DNA of 64,000 nucleotides, taken from NCBI RefSeq assembly GCF_000403785.1, contig NZ_APHJ01000021.1:372001-436000 (forward strand). Reading direction: 5' to 3'. Both the position numbers and the translations under genes were made by a program. Positions within the stretch are counted from its first letter, which is position 1; the number at the start of each line of letters is the position of its first letter. This stretch comes from Gillisia sp. CAL575. Its GTDB lineage: Bacteria > Bacteroidota > Bacteroidia > Flavobacteriales > Flavobacteriaceae. Shown one piece after another: positions 33,928 to 43,010 of the stretch. The notes beneath the pieces were generated by a model. The model was given only the letters and a program-made list of their open reading frames with translations, did not search any database and was not told where the DNA came from.

Positions 33928-34912
33928 AGAGAAAAAGAAAATAGTAGATAATTTTGGAAGAGCACATACCTATCTCAGGATTTCCCTGACAGACCGTTGT
34001 AACCTGCGTTGTTTCTACTGCATGCCTGAAGAGGGTATCGAACTTATGGAAAAGTCGAGTATCATGAGCATTGAAGAGATCATCGAACTGGCTACGACTT
34101 TTCGCGATCTGGGAGTGGATACTATTCGACTTACGGGCGGGGAACCTTTGGTGCGAAAAAACTTTGGGTTTTTAGTAGAGGAACTTGCAAAACTGGGAGT
34201 GACATTAAAGATAACTACTAACGGAATTATGCTAGATAAATTTCTAGATTTATTTAAGAAGATAGGTTTGAAAAAGATCAATTTGAGTCTGGACACTTTG
34301 GATAAGGCAAAGTCGGTTTTTATCACGAAACGGGATTATTTTGAGCGCATTCTGAAGAATATCGAAATGGCGTTGGAGATGGATATGGAAGTGAAGTTGA
34401 ATATTGTATTGATCAAAGGTGTGAATGACAATGAGATCAATGATTTTATCGAACTGACCAGGCATAAGAATCTTACCGTAAAATTCATAGAATTTATGCC
34501 TTTTAAAGGCAATAAATGGGACTGGAGCAAGGGAGTTGGAAAACAAGAGATTCTGGATATTGTTTCTAAACGTTTCGGAGATATAGAAGAGTTAAAAAAT
34601 CCAAAGCACAGTACATCTTCAAATTTTCAAGTGAAAGGTCACACAGGAAGTTTTGCAATTGTAAGCACTATTACGAATCCTTTCTGCGCGGAGTGTAACC
34701 GTATTCGAGTAACTGCTGATGGAAAAATGATGAATTGTCTTTTTGCCAATTCTGAAACCGATCTGCTTACTCCTATGCGTAATGGTGAACAAATGAACGA
34801 TCTTATTATAAATGCGATCAAGACGAAAAAGTTTTCTCGTGATGGCATGGATGTGAAAATGGATGCCGATCATTATGAGCAGAACAGATCTATGATCTCA
34901 ATTGGAGGATAA
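33920..34912 (+). CDS. moaA: GTP 3',8-cyclase MoaA (radical SAM)
   Basis: 330 residues. The radical-SAM [4Fe-4S] cluster is bound by Cys27, Cys31 and Cys34 (TDRCNLRCFYCMP); TGGEPLVRKNF follows. The substrate-binding second [4Fe-4S] is bound by Cys256, Cys259 and Cys273 (NPFCAECNRIRV, MNCLF). The C terminus ends in IGG, the Gly-Gly tail that enters the active site in known MoaA. Cytosolic; works with the MoaC half of the preceding gene. The stop overlaps the moeA start in TAATG. Confidence 0.95.
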   Translation: MIEEKKKIVDNFGRAHTYLRISLTDRCNLRCFYCMPEEGIELMEKSSIMSIEEIIELATTFRDLGVDTIRLTGGEPLVRKNFGFLVEELAKLGVTLKITTNGIMLDKFLDLFKKIGLKKINLSLDTLDKAKSVFITKRDYFERILKNIEMALEMDMEVKLNIVLIKGVNDNEINDFIELTRHKNLTVKFIEFMPFKGNKWDWSKGVGKQEILDIVSKRFGDIEELKNPKHSTSSNFQVKGHTGSFAIVSTITNPFCAECNRIRVTADGKMMNCLFANSETDLLTPMRNGEQMNDLIINAIKTKKFSRDGMDVKMDADHYEQNRSMISIGG

Positions 34913-36078
34913 TGGTAACAATTGAAGAAGCACATAAGATCATCAAAGATCAGAAAATAAGGCTGAAAACAGAAACAAGAAGGCTTAGTGACTGTCTTGG
35001 TTTTTCAATTTCAGAAGAGCTTAATGCTCCCTTCGATATGCCTTCTTTTGACAATTCGGCTATGGATGGTTATGCCTTATGTGGAATTTCTCAAGAATAT
35101 ATCATTGTTGGAGAAGTCGCAGCCGGTGATAAAAAGCAATTTGAATTAAAGGAGGGGGAAGCGGTACGCATTTTTACCGGAGCGAAAGTTCCTGAAAATA
35201 CTTCTGCAGTGATGATGCAGGAAAAAACGAGTGTAGCTGGAAATAAGCTTTCGTTGGAACAAATGCCAAAGGAAGGGCAGAGTATACGTAGAAAAGGAGA
35301 AGAACTAACTAAAGGACAACTTGTTTTTGAAAAAGGAACTACGATCACTCCGGCAGGAATTGGATTGATTGGAAGTCTGGGAATCCAGAAAGTTGAGGTA
35401 TTTAGAAAGCCAGTTATTAATTTGATCACTACCGGAAATGAATTGATAGAGCCGGGAAAACCAAAGGCGGAAGGACAGATCTACGAATCTAATAGTTATG
35501 CACTGGCTTCTGCATGTGAGCAATTTGGATTTAAATGTGGGAATAAGAAGCAGATCGAGGATGATTTTGAAGCAATTAAATTGGGAATCAAAAAATCCTT
35601 AGAAACTACAGATGTGTTGATCCTTTCCGGAGGAATTTCAGTGGGAGATTATGATTATGTAAAGCAAGCATTAGAGGAAAATGGCGTGAAAGAGAAGTTC
35701 TATAAAGTCTTTCAGAAACCTGGGAAACCGCTTTACTTCGGAAGAAAATCAGAGCAATTTGTATTCGCTTTACCAGGAAATCCTGCGTCTTCCTTAAGTT
35801 GTTTCTACGTGTATGTATTGCCTTTTCTTTATCAGCTAAGCGGATCAGCTAAAAACGGATTGCAGCGATACTCATTTCCGATTTCCCATGATTTTGCGAA
35901 CAAAGGAGATCGGCCTTCATTCTTAAAAGCAAAGATCAGTAATGGGATAGTCGAGATCCTGGACGGGCAAGGTTCCTCTATGATCTTGTCAATGGCACAC
36001 GGAAACGCGTTGGCCTTTATTGATGCTGAAACTTCGCATAAAAAAGGAGAAATGGTGGAATGTTTACTAATCTCATAG
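34912..36078 (+). CDS. moeA: Molybdopterin molybdenumtransferase MoeA
   Basis: 388 residues catalysing insertion of molybdate into adenylylated molybdopterin made by the MogA half two genes upstream. PFDMPSFDNSAMDGYAL (about 41-57) is the MoeA signature, IFTGAKVPENTSAVMMQE (about 84-101) follows, and ILSGGISVGDYDYVKQAL and FALPGNPASSLSCFYVYVLP (about 284-303) form the MogA-like domain III. Overlaps moaA by one base and precedes a permease gene by one base. Cytosolic. Confidence 0.95.
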   Translation: MVTIEEAHKIIKDQKIRLKTETRRLSDCLGFSISEELNAPFDMPSFDNSAMDGYALCGISQEYIIVGEVAAGDKKQFELKEGEAVRIFTGAKVPENTSAVMMQEKTSVAGNKLSLEQMPKEGQSIRRKGEELTKGQLVFEKGTTITPAGIGLIGSLGIQKVEVFRKPVINLITTGNELIEPGKPKAEGQIYESNSYALASACEQFGFKCGNKKQIEDDFEAIKLGIKKSLETTDVLILSGGISVGDYDYVKQALEENGVKEKFYKVFQKPGKPLYFGRKSEQFVFALPGNPASSLSCFYVYVLPFLYQLSGSAKNGLQRYSFPISHDFANKGDRPSFLKAKISNGIVEILDGQGSSMILSMAHGNALAFIDAETSHKKGEMVECLLIS

Positions 36079-36079
36079 T

Positions 36080-36835
36080 ATGCCTATAGAATACCTGCCA
36101 TTTATCTTTTTCTTTATCGCTTTATTTTACAGTTCGGTGGGTTTTGGAGGTGGTTCCAGTTATCTGGCTATTTTAAGTTTGGTGATTACCGACTTTTATG
36201 AGATCCGTTCTACAGCCTTGATCTTAAATATATGTGTAGTTACTATAGGAACAATTATTTATATTAAAAATGGGGTTTTAAAGCCAAAATTGCTTTGGCC
36301 TTTTTTTATACTCAGCATCCCAATGGCCTATTTAGGAGCTCTGATAGAACTTTCTCAAAATGCCTTTTTCTTGTTTTTAGGGAGTGCTTTGCTCTTAGCA
36401 GGAATTTTTATGCTACTAAAATTTGTTCAAAGTAAATTAGAATCTGTAGAATTCTCCACTTCTAAGAAGGTGTTTTTAGGGGGAAGCATTGGATTGCTTT
36501 CAGGGATTTCTGGAATTGGAGGAGGAATATTTCTATCTCCGGTGCTAAATCTTTTAAAATGGAAAGACTCAAGAGTTATAGCTTCACTAGCTTCCATTTT
36601 TATCCTTGTGAATTCTCTAGCCGGACTTGCTGGGTTAAACGTAGCAGGAACTTTTCGTTTAGATTACGATCTTATTTTCAAGCTCATCATCGCAGTTATA
36701 CTTGGTGGAAGCCTTGGCTCTTATCTTTCCAGTAAGAAATTCAACTTAAAGATTTTAGGGATTCTTACAGCGGTGCTCGTGTTTTATGTAGGCCTAAAAC
36801 TTATTCTTGACCATGGCTTCGGAATTCAGATCTGA
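36080..36835 (+). CDS. TauE/SafE family membrane permease
   Basis: 251 residues, hydrophobic, with about eight membrane segments. The duplicated TauE/SafE motifs are FYSSVGFGGGSSYLAILSLV (about 17-36) and GLLSGISGIGGGIFLSPVLNL (about 138-158), both Gly-rich half-repeats in the same membrane topology. Family members move sulfur-containing anions such as sulfite, sulfoacetate or thiosulfate. One base after moeA, it is the last gene of the cofactor operon, so transport of an oxyanion used by or released from the pathway is plausible; molybdate is a tempting but unproven substrate. Confidence 0.85.
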   Translation: MPIEYLPFIFFFIALFYSSVGFGGGSSYLAILSLVITDFYEIRSTALILNICVVTIGTIIYIKNGVLKPKLLWPFFILSIPMAYLGALIELSQNAFFLFLGSALLLAGIFMLLKFVQSKLESVEFSTSKKVFLGGSIGLLSGISGIGGGIFLSPVLNLLKWKDSRVIASLASIFILVNSLAGLAGLNVAGTFRLDYDLIFKLIIAVILGGSLGSYLSSKKFNLKILGILTAVLVFYVGLKLILDHGFGIQI

Positions 36836-36910
36836 TTTGGTGAAAGAAATCACTACTAAATTTCAATTAGTTTTTAATAATACAAATTATATCGAACCAA
36901 CATGTTTTTA

Positions 36911-37990
36911 TTAGTAATCTTTGATAAGATTATTCCACTCCATTGTTTTTAAGGTGTTAATAAGAACCGGATTAATCTTTTCTACTAGAGCCGAGCCTTT
37001 TGGAAAACTATAACTATAATAGTCTCTTTTCAATGTTTTCTGAACCACTTCAAGTTCATCATTTAATTTTCTTCTGTCGATCTCATATTTTAATATTGGC
37101 TGGTCATACACAAACAACGCAGATTCTTTATCTTGAATTTTCTGTATTCCCTCCTGCTCATTGACAACCTCTTCACTTCTAATGTTATATTGATCAAGAA
37201 GCTCCTGTGCACTTGATCCAGCCACTGAAATCACTTCAAAATTATCCAAATCCTGAATAGAGCTTATTTCGTCTGAGATATTTTGAACAGTAAGAGAAGA
37301 TGCAATTCCCGCAGTAAGACTAGAGATCATTATGATAGCCATAAACATCCAGATTAAGCCAATGAAGCGCCCTCCAAAGGTTTTAGGAGATTTATCTCCG
37401 TAGCCAACGGTGGTCATGGTTACAGCACTCCACCAAAATCCATGAAAAACACCTTTTAATCCATCTCCAAATTCTTCCTTATTCTTTTTTCTTTCAAATA
37501 ACCAAACAAGAAATCCGAAGAGAAGAATGACACCCAGTAAAATAAGTATGGCAGATATGAATTTCCAGCTGAACATATTGGCCAGATAAGACCAGATCAT
37601 TGTTTCACTTTTTTTTGCGATGCCTGTATAGGAAATAAAATAAGGCTGAGAAAAATCCATGCGTTTCATTCTTGAATTTGTCACTGTCACAGGATTGATG
37701 CTCAAATCTACCTCATTACTTTCAACGGCTTTCATTAAACTTATAAGTGAAGGATAGGTTTTGTACTCATATTCCAACTCCAAAGTTTCATTAACCAGTT
37801 CCCATGAGGCAATGCTTAATCCTGAAAATTCCCTTCCCTCCTGCACTACAAATGGAGGCGTTGCTGTGATTCCTATAACAAGTTTCTTATTTGTATCTGG
37901 TAATATTAACGAATCTGATGTTTCTTGTGCTATCCCTATTTCTGAAAAAAAGAAGATGTTGATTAGAAATACGGCAATAATAGATCTCAT
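36911..37990 (-). CDS. GluR0-like ligand-gated potassium channel
   Basis: 359 residues with a signal peptide. S1 ligand-binding lobe: KLVIGITATPPFVVQEGREF to MDFSQPYFISYTGIAKK (about 35-132). Then M1 (ISAILILLGVILLFGFLVWLF), a pore loop with selectivity filter TTVGYGD (about 193-199, SAVTMTTVGYGDKSPKTF), and M2 (FIGLIWMFMAIIMISSLTAGIASS). S2 lobe completes the clamshell up to the C terminus. This is the topology of prokaryotic glutamate receptors such as Synechocystis GluR0, with a K+ filter. The ligand, probably an amino acid, is not known. Inner membrane, ligand site in the periplasm. Confidence 0.9.
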   Translation of the reverse strand: MRSIIAVFLINIFFFSEIGIAQETSDSLILPDTNKKLVIGITATPPFVVQEGREFSGLSIASWELVNETLELEYEYKTYPSLISLMKAVESNEVDLSINPVTVTNSRMKRMDFSQPYFISYTGIAKKSETMIWSYLANMFSWKFISAILILLGVILLFGFLVWLFERKKNKEEFGDGLKGVFHGFWWSAVTMTTVGYGDKSPKTFGGRFIGLIWMFMAIIMISSLTAGIASSLTVQNISDEISSIQDLDNFEVISVAGSSAQELLDQYNIRSEEVVNEQEGIQKIQDKESALFVYDQPILKYEIDRRKLNDELEVVQKTLKRDYYSYSFPKGSALVEKINPVLINTLKTMEWNNLIKDY

Positions 37991-38180
37991 GTTCCTGAAT
38001 TTGGTGAAATCCCAAATTAAGAAGTTTTTTCGGCTGAAGCTAAAGAAAAAGCTACTTTGCCAGATTTGTAAAGTTAACTAGGTATAAATGATTGGTTAAA
38101 AAAGATTTTAGCCCTTTATCATCTTATGTAAATTTAATACAACTTTATATTTTCCAATTTCTACGATAGAGCTAATGCAT

Positions 38181-38188
38181 TACCTTTG
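38181..38188 (+). promoter_or_regulatory. Putative -7 promoter box of the 115-residue hypothetical gene
   Basis: TACCTTTG matches TAnnTTTG exactly, 20 bases before ATG 38209. Confidence 0.4.
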
Positions 38189-38208
38189 CTATAATAATTT
38201 TTCAGAAA

Positions 38209-38556
38209 ATGGAAGAAGAAAAAAAAGATATCTATCAAACCGCAGAAGTGATCTTACTGATCATTAAATATGAAGGTGAGATTGAAGATGTTATTGAATA
38301 TCCTACAGAATTTGAAGCCGCTTATAAAGAGTTGCTTCACTACAAGATCATCAAAAGAGGTGAAGATAAATACCTGCCCGATCTTAATTTCCATAAAGCT
38401 CTCGAATTGGGCTTCACTAAATATGTTGAAACTATTAACACGCCATCAAAATTCAAACAATACATCACTAGCAAACCAGCCCTAGGAGTATTAGCCGGAG
38501 CAGTTTTAGTCACTGCTGGTTACTTGATGAGGACTGAAAAAAAGTATACCCACTAA
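38209..38556 (+). CDS. Hypothetical protein with a C-terminal membrane anchor
   Basis: 115 residues that I do not recognise. The first 90 are charged and mainly helical (MEEEKKDIYQTAEVILLIIK, EIEDVIEYPTEFEAAYKELL). One hydrophobic segment, ALGVLAGAVLVTAGYLM (about 91-107), is followed by a short basic tail, which suggests a tail-anchored or single-pass inner-membrane protein. It has its own promoter box and ends eight bases from the convergent SGNH hydrolase, so it is a monocistronic gene. Confidence 0.7.
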   Translation: MEEEKKDIYQTAEVILLIIKYEGEIEDVIEYPTEFEAAYKELLHYKIIKRGEDKYLPDLNFHKALELGFTKYVETINTPSKFKQYITSKPALGVLAGAVLVTAGYLMRTEKKYTH

Positions 38557-38564
38557 TTCTGAAT

Positions 38565-39266
38565 TTATAAGGAACTTTCTACTTTATTTTTGACTATCGG
38601 CTCCAAGATATCCCAAACATTAGCAGCCAAGATCTTTTGCCCTGCTGCTGTAGGATGAATTCCGTCTGCCTGATTAAGCTCTGGGTTTCCACCAACATCT
38701 TTAAGTAAGAAAGGCACCAAATAAATATCATTTGTTTTAGCTAGTTCAGGAAAAATATTACTAAATCCTGATGCGTATTCCTTTCCCATATTTGGTGGGA
38801 TTTGCATTCCCGTTAAAATTATTTTTGTTTCAGGATTTTTTGCACGAACTGTATCTATAATTGCCTGTAAATTCTTCCGTGTTTCCTCTAGTGGAACTCC
38901 TCGTAATCCATCATTTGCACCTAACTCCAACACAAAAATAGCTACATCCTGATTCAATACCCAACTGATTCTATTTTTTCCTGCAGCGGTAGTTTCACCA
39001 CTTAATCCTGCATTTACCACCTGGTATTCCAGTCCTAGTGAATCGATCTTTTCTTGAATTATTGCAGGAAAGGCATCTTCCGTATCAAGACCCATTCCAG
39101 CTGTAAGACTATTACCAAAGAATAAAATAACCCCATTTTCTTCAGAAGTTTCCTCACCAGAAACCTTCTCCTCTGCAACAACTTCTTGATCTTTCTTTGC
39201 GGTTTCACCACATGAAGACAAAGTAAGGAGAGCAAACAAAACATAAAATATAGACAAGTTTCTCAT
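38565..39266 (-). CDS. SGNH-type arylesterase/lysophospholipase, lipoprotein (TesA-like)
   Basis: 233 residues with a lipoprotein signal ending LLTLSSCGE (Cys about 19). SGNH blocks: ILFFGNSLTAGMG with catalytic Ser (GNSLT in place of GDSLT), NAGLSGETTAAG (Gly), LELGANDGLRG (Asn) and DGIHPTAAGQK (Asp and His). It is predicted to be an esterase/thioesterase facing the periplasm. Divergent from an ABC exporter gene pair, the same neighbourhood as E. coli tesA-ybbA-ybbP, suggesting a joint role in handling lipids or hydrophobic esters in the envelope. Confidence 0.9.
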   Translation of the reverse strand: MRNLSIFYVLFALLTLSSCGETAKKDQEVVAEEKVSGEETSEENGVILFFGNSLTAGMGLDTEDAFPAIIQEKIDSLGLEYQVVNAGLSGETTAAGKNRISWVLNQDVAIFVLELGANDGLRGVPLEETRKNLQAIIDTVRAKNPETKIILTGMQIPPNMGKEYASGFSNIFPELAKTNDIYLVPFLLKDVGGNPELNQADGIHPTAAGQKILAANVWDILEPIVKNKVESSL

Positions 39267-39336
39267 GGCATAGGTTTTAAATCCAAATCATTTCTTTATT
39301 TTGTTTTATCCGAATTAAGAATCACAAAATCCAAAG

Positions 39337-40023
39337 ATGACAAAGATATTAAACGTTCACAACTTAGATAAGACCTATTCCAGCGGATCTAAAAAACTTA
39401 CTGTGCTACATGATATCAGCTTTAGTATAGAAGAACGTGAAACTTTTGCCATTGTTGGACCTTCGGGAAGCGGAAAAACAACCCTTCTTGGACTTTGTGC
39501 AGGACTCGACAGACCCAATTCTGGTTCTATAGAATTGTGCGGAACAGAAATTGAAAGCCTCACTGAAGATGAACGTGCTATTCTTAGAAATAAGAAGGTA
39601 GGTTTTGTTTTTCAAGATTTCCAGCTCCTACCCACTCTAACGGCTTTAGAAAATGTTGCCGTCCCCTTGGAACTTCAGGGGTCAAAGAATGCTTCAAAAA
39701 TAAGCCGAGAACTTCTTGAAAAAGTCGGATTAGGAGACAGATTTCATCATTATCCAAGTCAACTTTCAGGAGGAGAACAACAACGGGTTGCTGTGGCAAG
39801 AGCTTTTTCTAATAGCCCTTCAATTCTATTTGCAGATGAACCTACAGGAAATCTAGATGCAGAAACCGGAGAAAAAGTGATTGAACTTCTATTCAATTTA
39901 AATAAAGAGTCTGGAACCACTTTGGTAATCGTAACACACGATCTTGAGTTAGCTCAAAAAACACAGCGCATCCTTCGGCTTAAAGGTGGAAGAATCGTTG
40001 ATAATCCAATATCTGCATCCTGA
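39337..40023 (+). CDS. ABC transporter ATP-binding protein, YbbA-like (MacB/LolD family)
   Basis: 228 residues. Walker A GPSGSGKTTLLGLCAGL (about 40-56), Q-loop FVFQDFQLLPTLTALENVAVP, signature LSGGEQQRVAVARAF (about 145-159), Walker B ILFADEPTGNLDAETG and switch His in VIVTHD. It belongs to the mechano-transmission (type VII) class that works with FtsX-like permeases, supplied by the next gene, whose ATG overlaps the TGA here. Cytosolic face of the inner membrane. Confidence 0.94.
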   Translation: MTKILNVHNLDKTYSSGSKKLTVLHDISFSIEERETFAIVGPSGSGKTTLLGLCAGLDRPNSGSIELCGTEIESLTEDERAILRNKKVGFVFQDFQLLPTLTALENVAVPLELQGSKNASKISRELLEKVGLGDRFHHYPSQLSGGEQQRVAVARAFSNSPSILFADEPTGNLDAETGEKVIELLFNLNKESGTTLVIVTHDLELAQKTQRILRLKGGRIVDNPISAS

Positions 40024-42581
40024 TGAATAGCAACAAAGCAACCACATCCTCGAGTGCCAATTTTGGGTGGATCTTAAAAATGGCCTGGAGAGACGGGAAA
40101 GCCAGTGGGAATAAATTGATCCTTTTTATGGCGTCTATTGTCTTGGGCATCGCTGCGGTTGTTTCCATTCAATCTTTCGGTCAAAACCTTAAAGAAAACA
40201 TTCAGCTACAATCGAAATCCTTAATGGGTGCAGATTTTAGGATAGATAGTGATAAACCCGTTAATGACAAGGTGCAGGGAATTATAGATTCTCTTGGAGG
40301 TGCAGATGGCAAGGAGATCAATTTTGCCTCTATGGCTGCTTTTCCTTCCACATCAGCTACTAAACTGGTACAGGTAAGAGGAATTGAAGGGAATTTCCCT
40401 TTTTATGGAGAACTGAAAACAGCACCAACTACTGCTGCTAGTGAATATCAACCGAAAGAAGCAGCTCTTGTAGATGCAACTCTAATGCTGCAATTGGGAT
40501 TGAAAACCGGTGACAGCATCAAAATAGGCGAAATAACCATCCCGATAGCAGGAACCCTGATTTCTGTTCCTGGAAGTACTTCCATTTTCAGCTCTATCGC
40601 GCCACCAGTTTTGATGCCTTACGGGCTTATTGAAGAAACAGGACTCGTGCAAACCGGAAGCAGAATAGGTTACGACTATTATTTTGTAGCAAATCCCGGG
40701 ACAAGCATGGAAAAACTAGAGAACAGCCTGGAGGGTGTCCTAGATATTAACGATGCCGATCTGGACACTCATACTTCTACAAGTGAACGTTTAGGTCGCA
40801 GATATGAAAATTTTGGAAAGTTCCTGAATCTTGTCGCCTTCATCGCTTTGCTTTTAGGATGTGTAGGCATAGCTAGTGCCATAAGTATTTATATAAAAGG
40901 GAAATTACGTGCGGTTGCAGTTTTAAAATGTATTGGGGCTTCACGAAGACAAACTTTCCTCATCTATCTCTCTCAAATTGCTTTTATGGGATTGCTGGGA
41001 GGAATATTAGGTACGGCCGCAGGTCTCTTACTTCAGCAGCTATTCCCATTATTCTTAGGAGATCTATTGCCCGTAAATGTACAGATGAGCTTTTCACCAC
41101 GTGTGATTTTTATGGGTGTATTACTTGGCGTTTTTATGTCTGTTTTATTTGCGCTTTATCCTTTGATGGGAACTTTATATGTTTCCCCACTTCAGGCTCT
41201 GAGAGTTCAAAGTGAAGGGAAAGAAAATTCTGGAAAAGCAGGCATTCTGGTTTTGATCGGGATATTCCTTTTTATCCTTCTATTCTCTTATTGGCTTTTG
41301 GAGGACTGGAGATATTCCTTTGCATTTGTAGCAGGAATTGTTGTTAGCTTTTCTATACTTTCAGGAATAGCCAAATTATTCATGAAAGCTATTAAAAAAT
41401 ACTTTCCATCCTCTTGGGGTTTTCCTGCAAGGCAGAGTTTATTAAATCTTTTCAGACCTCAAAATCAAACGCTCACCTTGATTCTCTCCATTGGGGTAGG
41501 AACTTTTCTTATAAGTACCTTGTATTTTACTAAAGATGTATTGCTCGCACAAGCCTCAATTGAAGCCCAAGCTGACAGTCCAAATATGATTTTGCTCGAT
41601 GTACAAACTGAGCAGCAGGAAGAAGTGGCCCAAACTATTTCTGGAAGTAATCTACCAGTAATAAATAATATTCCAATAGTCACGATGCGGGTTAACAGCA
41701 TTAAAGGAAAAACGCTTATTGAGATCGAAAAAGATTCAACTTCCGGGATAAACGGCTGGATTTTGAATCATGAATTCCGAGTGACTTATAGAGATTCTAT
41801 CATTGCTTCGGAAACTATCGAACAAGGAGAATGGGTTTCTGATATTGACAACACAGATCTTGTGCCCATTTCAGTTAGTGATAATTTTGCGAAAGATGCA
41901 AAAGTTTCGGTTGGAGATAAATTAACTTTTAACGTTCAAGGGGTTATTTTAAATACTGTTGTAGGTAGCGTAAGAACCGTTGACTGGAGTAGGATGCAGA
42001 TGAATTTTTCTATTGTTTTTCCTAAGGGAGTTCTGGAAGATGCTCCACAATTCCGCGTTTTAACAACCTTGGTAACAGACGAGGAATCTTCAGCAGCCTT
42101 GCAACAAGAACTAGTAAGCAAATTTCCTAATGTTTCAATAATAGATCTAAGGCAGGTTTTAAGTGTTATTGAAGGCCTTCTTGCAAAGATCTCATGGCTA
42201 ATCAATTTCATGGCATTTTTCAGCATTCTAACAGGAATCATAGTACTGTTAGGAGCTGTACGCACAAGTAAATATCAAAGGATCAAAGAGAGTGTATTGC
42301 TAAGAACCATAGGGGCTACGAGTACCCAAATTTTAAAGATACTGGCTTTAGAATATATCTATCTTGGAGTACTTGGATCCTTATCCGGAATATTACTATC
42401 CCTGGTTAGTAGCCAATTGTTGGCCTGGCAGGTATTTGACACGACATTTGTCCCTTCTCTTTTCCCGTTTTTGGTGCTACTACCTGGAATAAGCCTTTTG
42501 GTACTCATAATTGGTTTGGCAAATAGTATAAGTGTAATAAAAAGTCCTCCTCTTGTAGTATTAAGAAAAGAAGGATTGTAA
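40023..42581 (+). CDS. FtsX-like ABC permease, YbbP-like
   Basis: 852 residues. An N-terminal membrane segment (LILFMASIVLGIAAVVSIQSFG, about 38-59) precedes a periplasmic MacB-type domain (about 60-260), then three further segments from about 270 to 400 including LVAFIALLLGCVGIASAISIYI. A second FtsX unit spans about 415-850 with its own periplasmic domain and C-terminal membrane segments. That two-unit, ten-helix layout is the YbbP form. With the YbbA-like ATPase and the SGNH hydrolase it probably extracts or moves a hydrophobic molecule in the envelope; the cargo is unknown. Confidence 0.9.
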   Translation: MNSNKATTSSSANFGWILKMAWRDGKASGNKLILFMASIVLGIAAVVSIQSFGQNLKENIQLQSKSLMGADFRIDSDKPVNDKVQGIIDSLGGADGKEINFASMAAFPSTSATKLVQVRGIEGNFPFYGELKTAPTTAASEYQPKEAALVDATLMLQLGLKTGDSIKIGEITIPIAGTLISVPGSTSIFSSIAPPVLMPYGLIEETGLVQTGSRIGYDYYFVANPGTSMEKLENSLEGVLDINDADLDTHTSTSERLGRRYENFGKFLNLVAFIALLLGCVGIASAISIYIKGKLRAVAVLKCIGASRRQTFLIYLSQIAFMGLLGGILGTAAGLLLQQLFPLFLGDLLPVNVQMSFSPRVIFMGVLLGVFMSVLFALYPLMGTLYVSPLQALRVQSEGKENSGKAGILVLIGIFLFILLFSYWLLEDWRYSFAFVAGIVVSFSILSGIAKLFMKAIKKYFPSSWGFPARQSLLNLFRPQNQTLTLILSIGVGTFLISTLYFTKDVLLAQASIEAQADSPNMILLDVQTEQQEEVAQTISGSNLPVINNIPIVTMRVNSIKGKTLIEIEKDSTSGINGWILNHEFRVTYRDSIIASETIEQGEWVSDIDNTDLVPISVSDNFAKDAKVSVGDKLTFNVQGVILNTVVGSVRTVDWSRMQMNFSIVFPKGVLEDAPQFRVLTTLVTDEESSAALQQELVSKFPNVSIIDLRQVLSVIEGLLAKISWLINFMAFFSILTGIIVLLGAVRTSKYQRIKESVLLRTIGATSTQILKILALEYIYLGVLGSLSGILLSLVSSQLLAWQVFDTTFVPSLFPFLVLLPGISLLVLIIGLANSISVIKSPPLVVLRKEGL

Positions 42582-43010
42582 ATAATTGCTGTCTCTCTAT
42601 TCTCTTTGTAAGCCTTATAGGTCTTTTGAGGAAGGATATTTTATTGAAGGCACCTTAACTCAAATTAAATGTTGCATTATATAATATCATTAAAGGTTAT
42701 ATAAATAGAGGAATTAACAAAGTATTCGAGTTCTGGGCAAGTATATGCTTTACCATCTGAAAATTGAAAAACATATTATCATATCAATATTTTTATTGCT
42801 CTAAATAATATTTCAATCATTGTAAATCTATATAAATTAAAAATTTTAATACAGTTTTAAATAAATGAGGATTTTGAATCTCGATTGATTGAAAATTTCT
42901 ATTGTTTCTGAAAATTGAGTTATACCCATATTTAAATTACTATATAGATTAATATTCCTTTATTTGGCTTATTTTCAAAATTGATATCAAAAAACAAATT
43001 GATCATTTTA
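42582..43010. other. Intergenic region before the PUL regulator
   Basis: About 430 AT-rich bases with no supported gene. Two TTATATAA motifs (near 42672 and 42697) are the only repeat I see; no hairpin terminator is clear. The regulator promoter presumably lies in the last 60 bases; TTTATTTG (42959-42966) is an imperfect match to TAnnTTTG. Confidence 0.5.

Noticed and set aside
37761-38081. 106-codon plus-strand frame opposite the channel gene start
   Set aside because: Mostly antisense to the channel signal and S1 lobe; low-complexity Lys-rich tail; no ribosome site or family match.
42672-42704. Two TTATATAA motifs before the PUL regulator as a binding site pair
   Set aside because: In sequence this AT-rich such matches are expected by chance; no further symmetry supports them.
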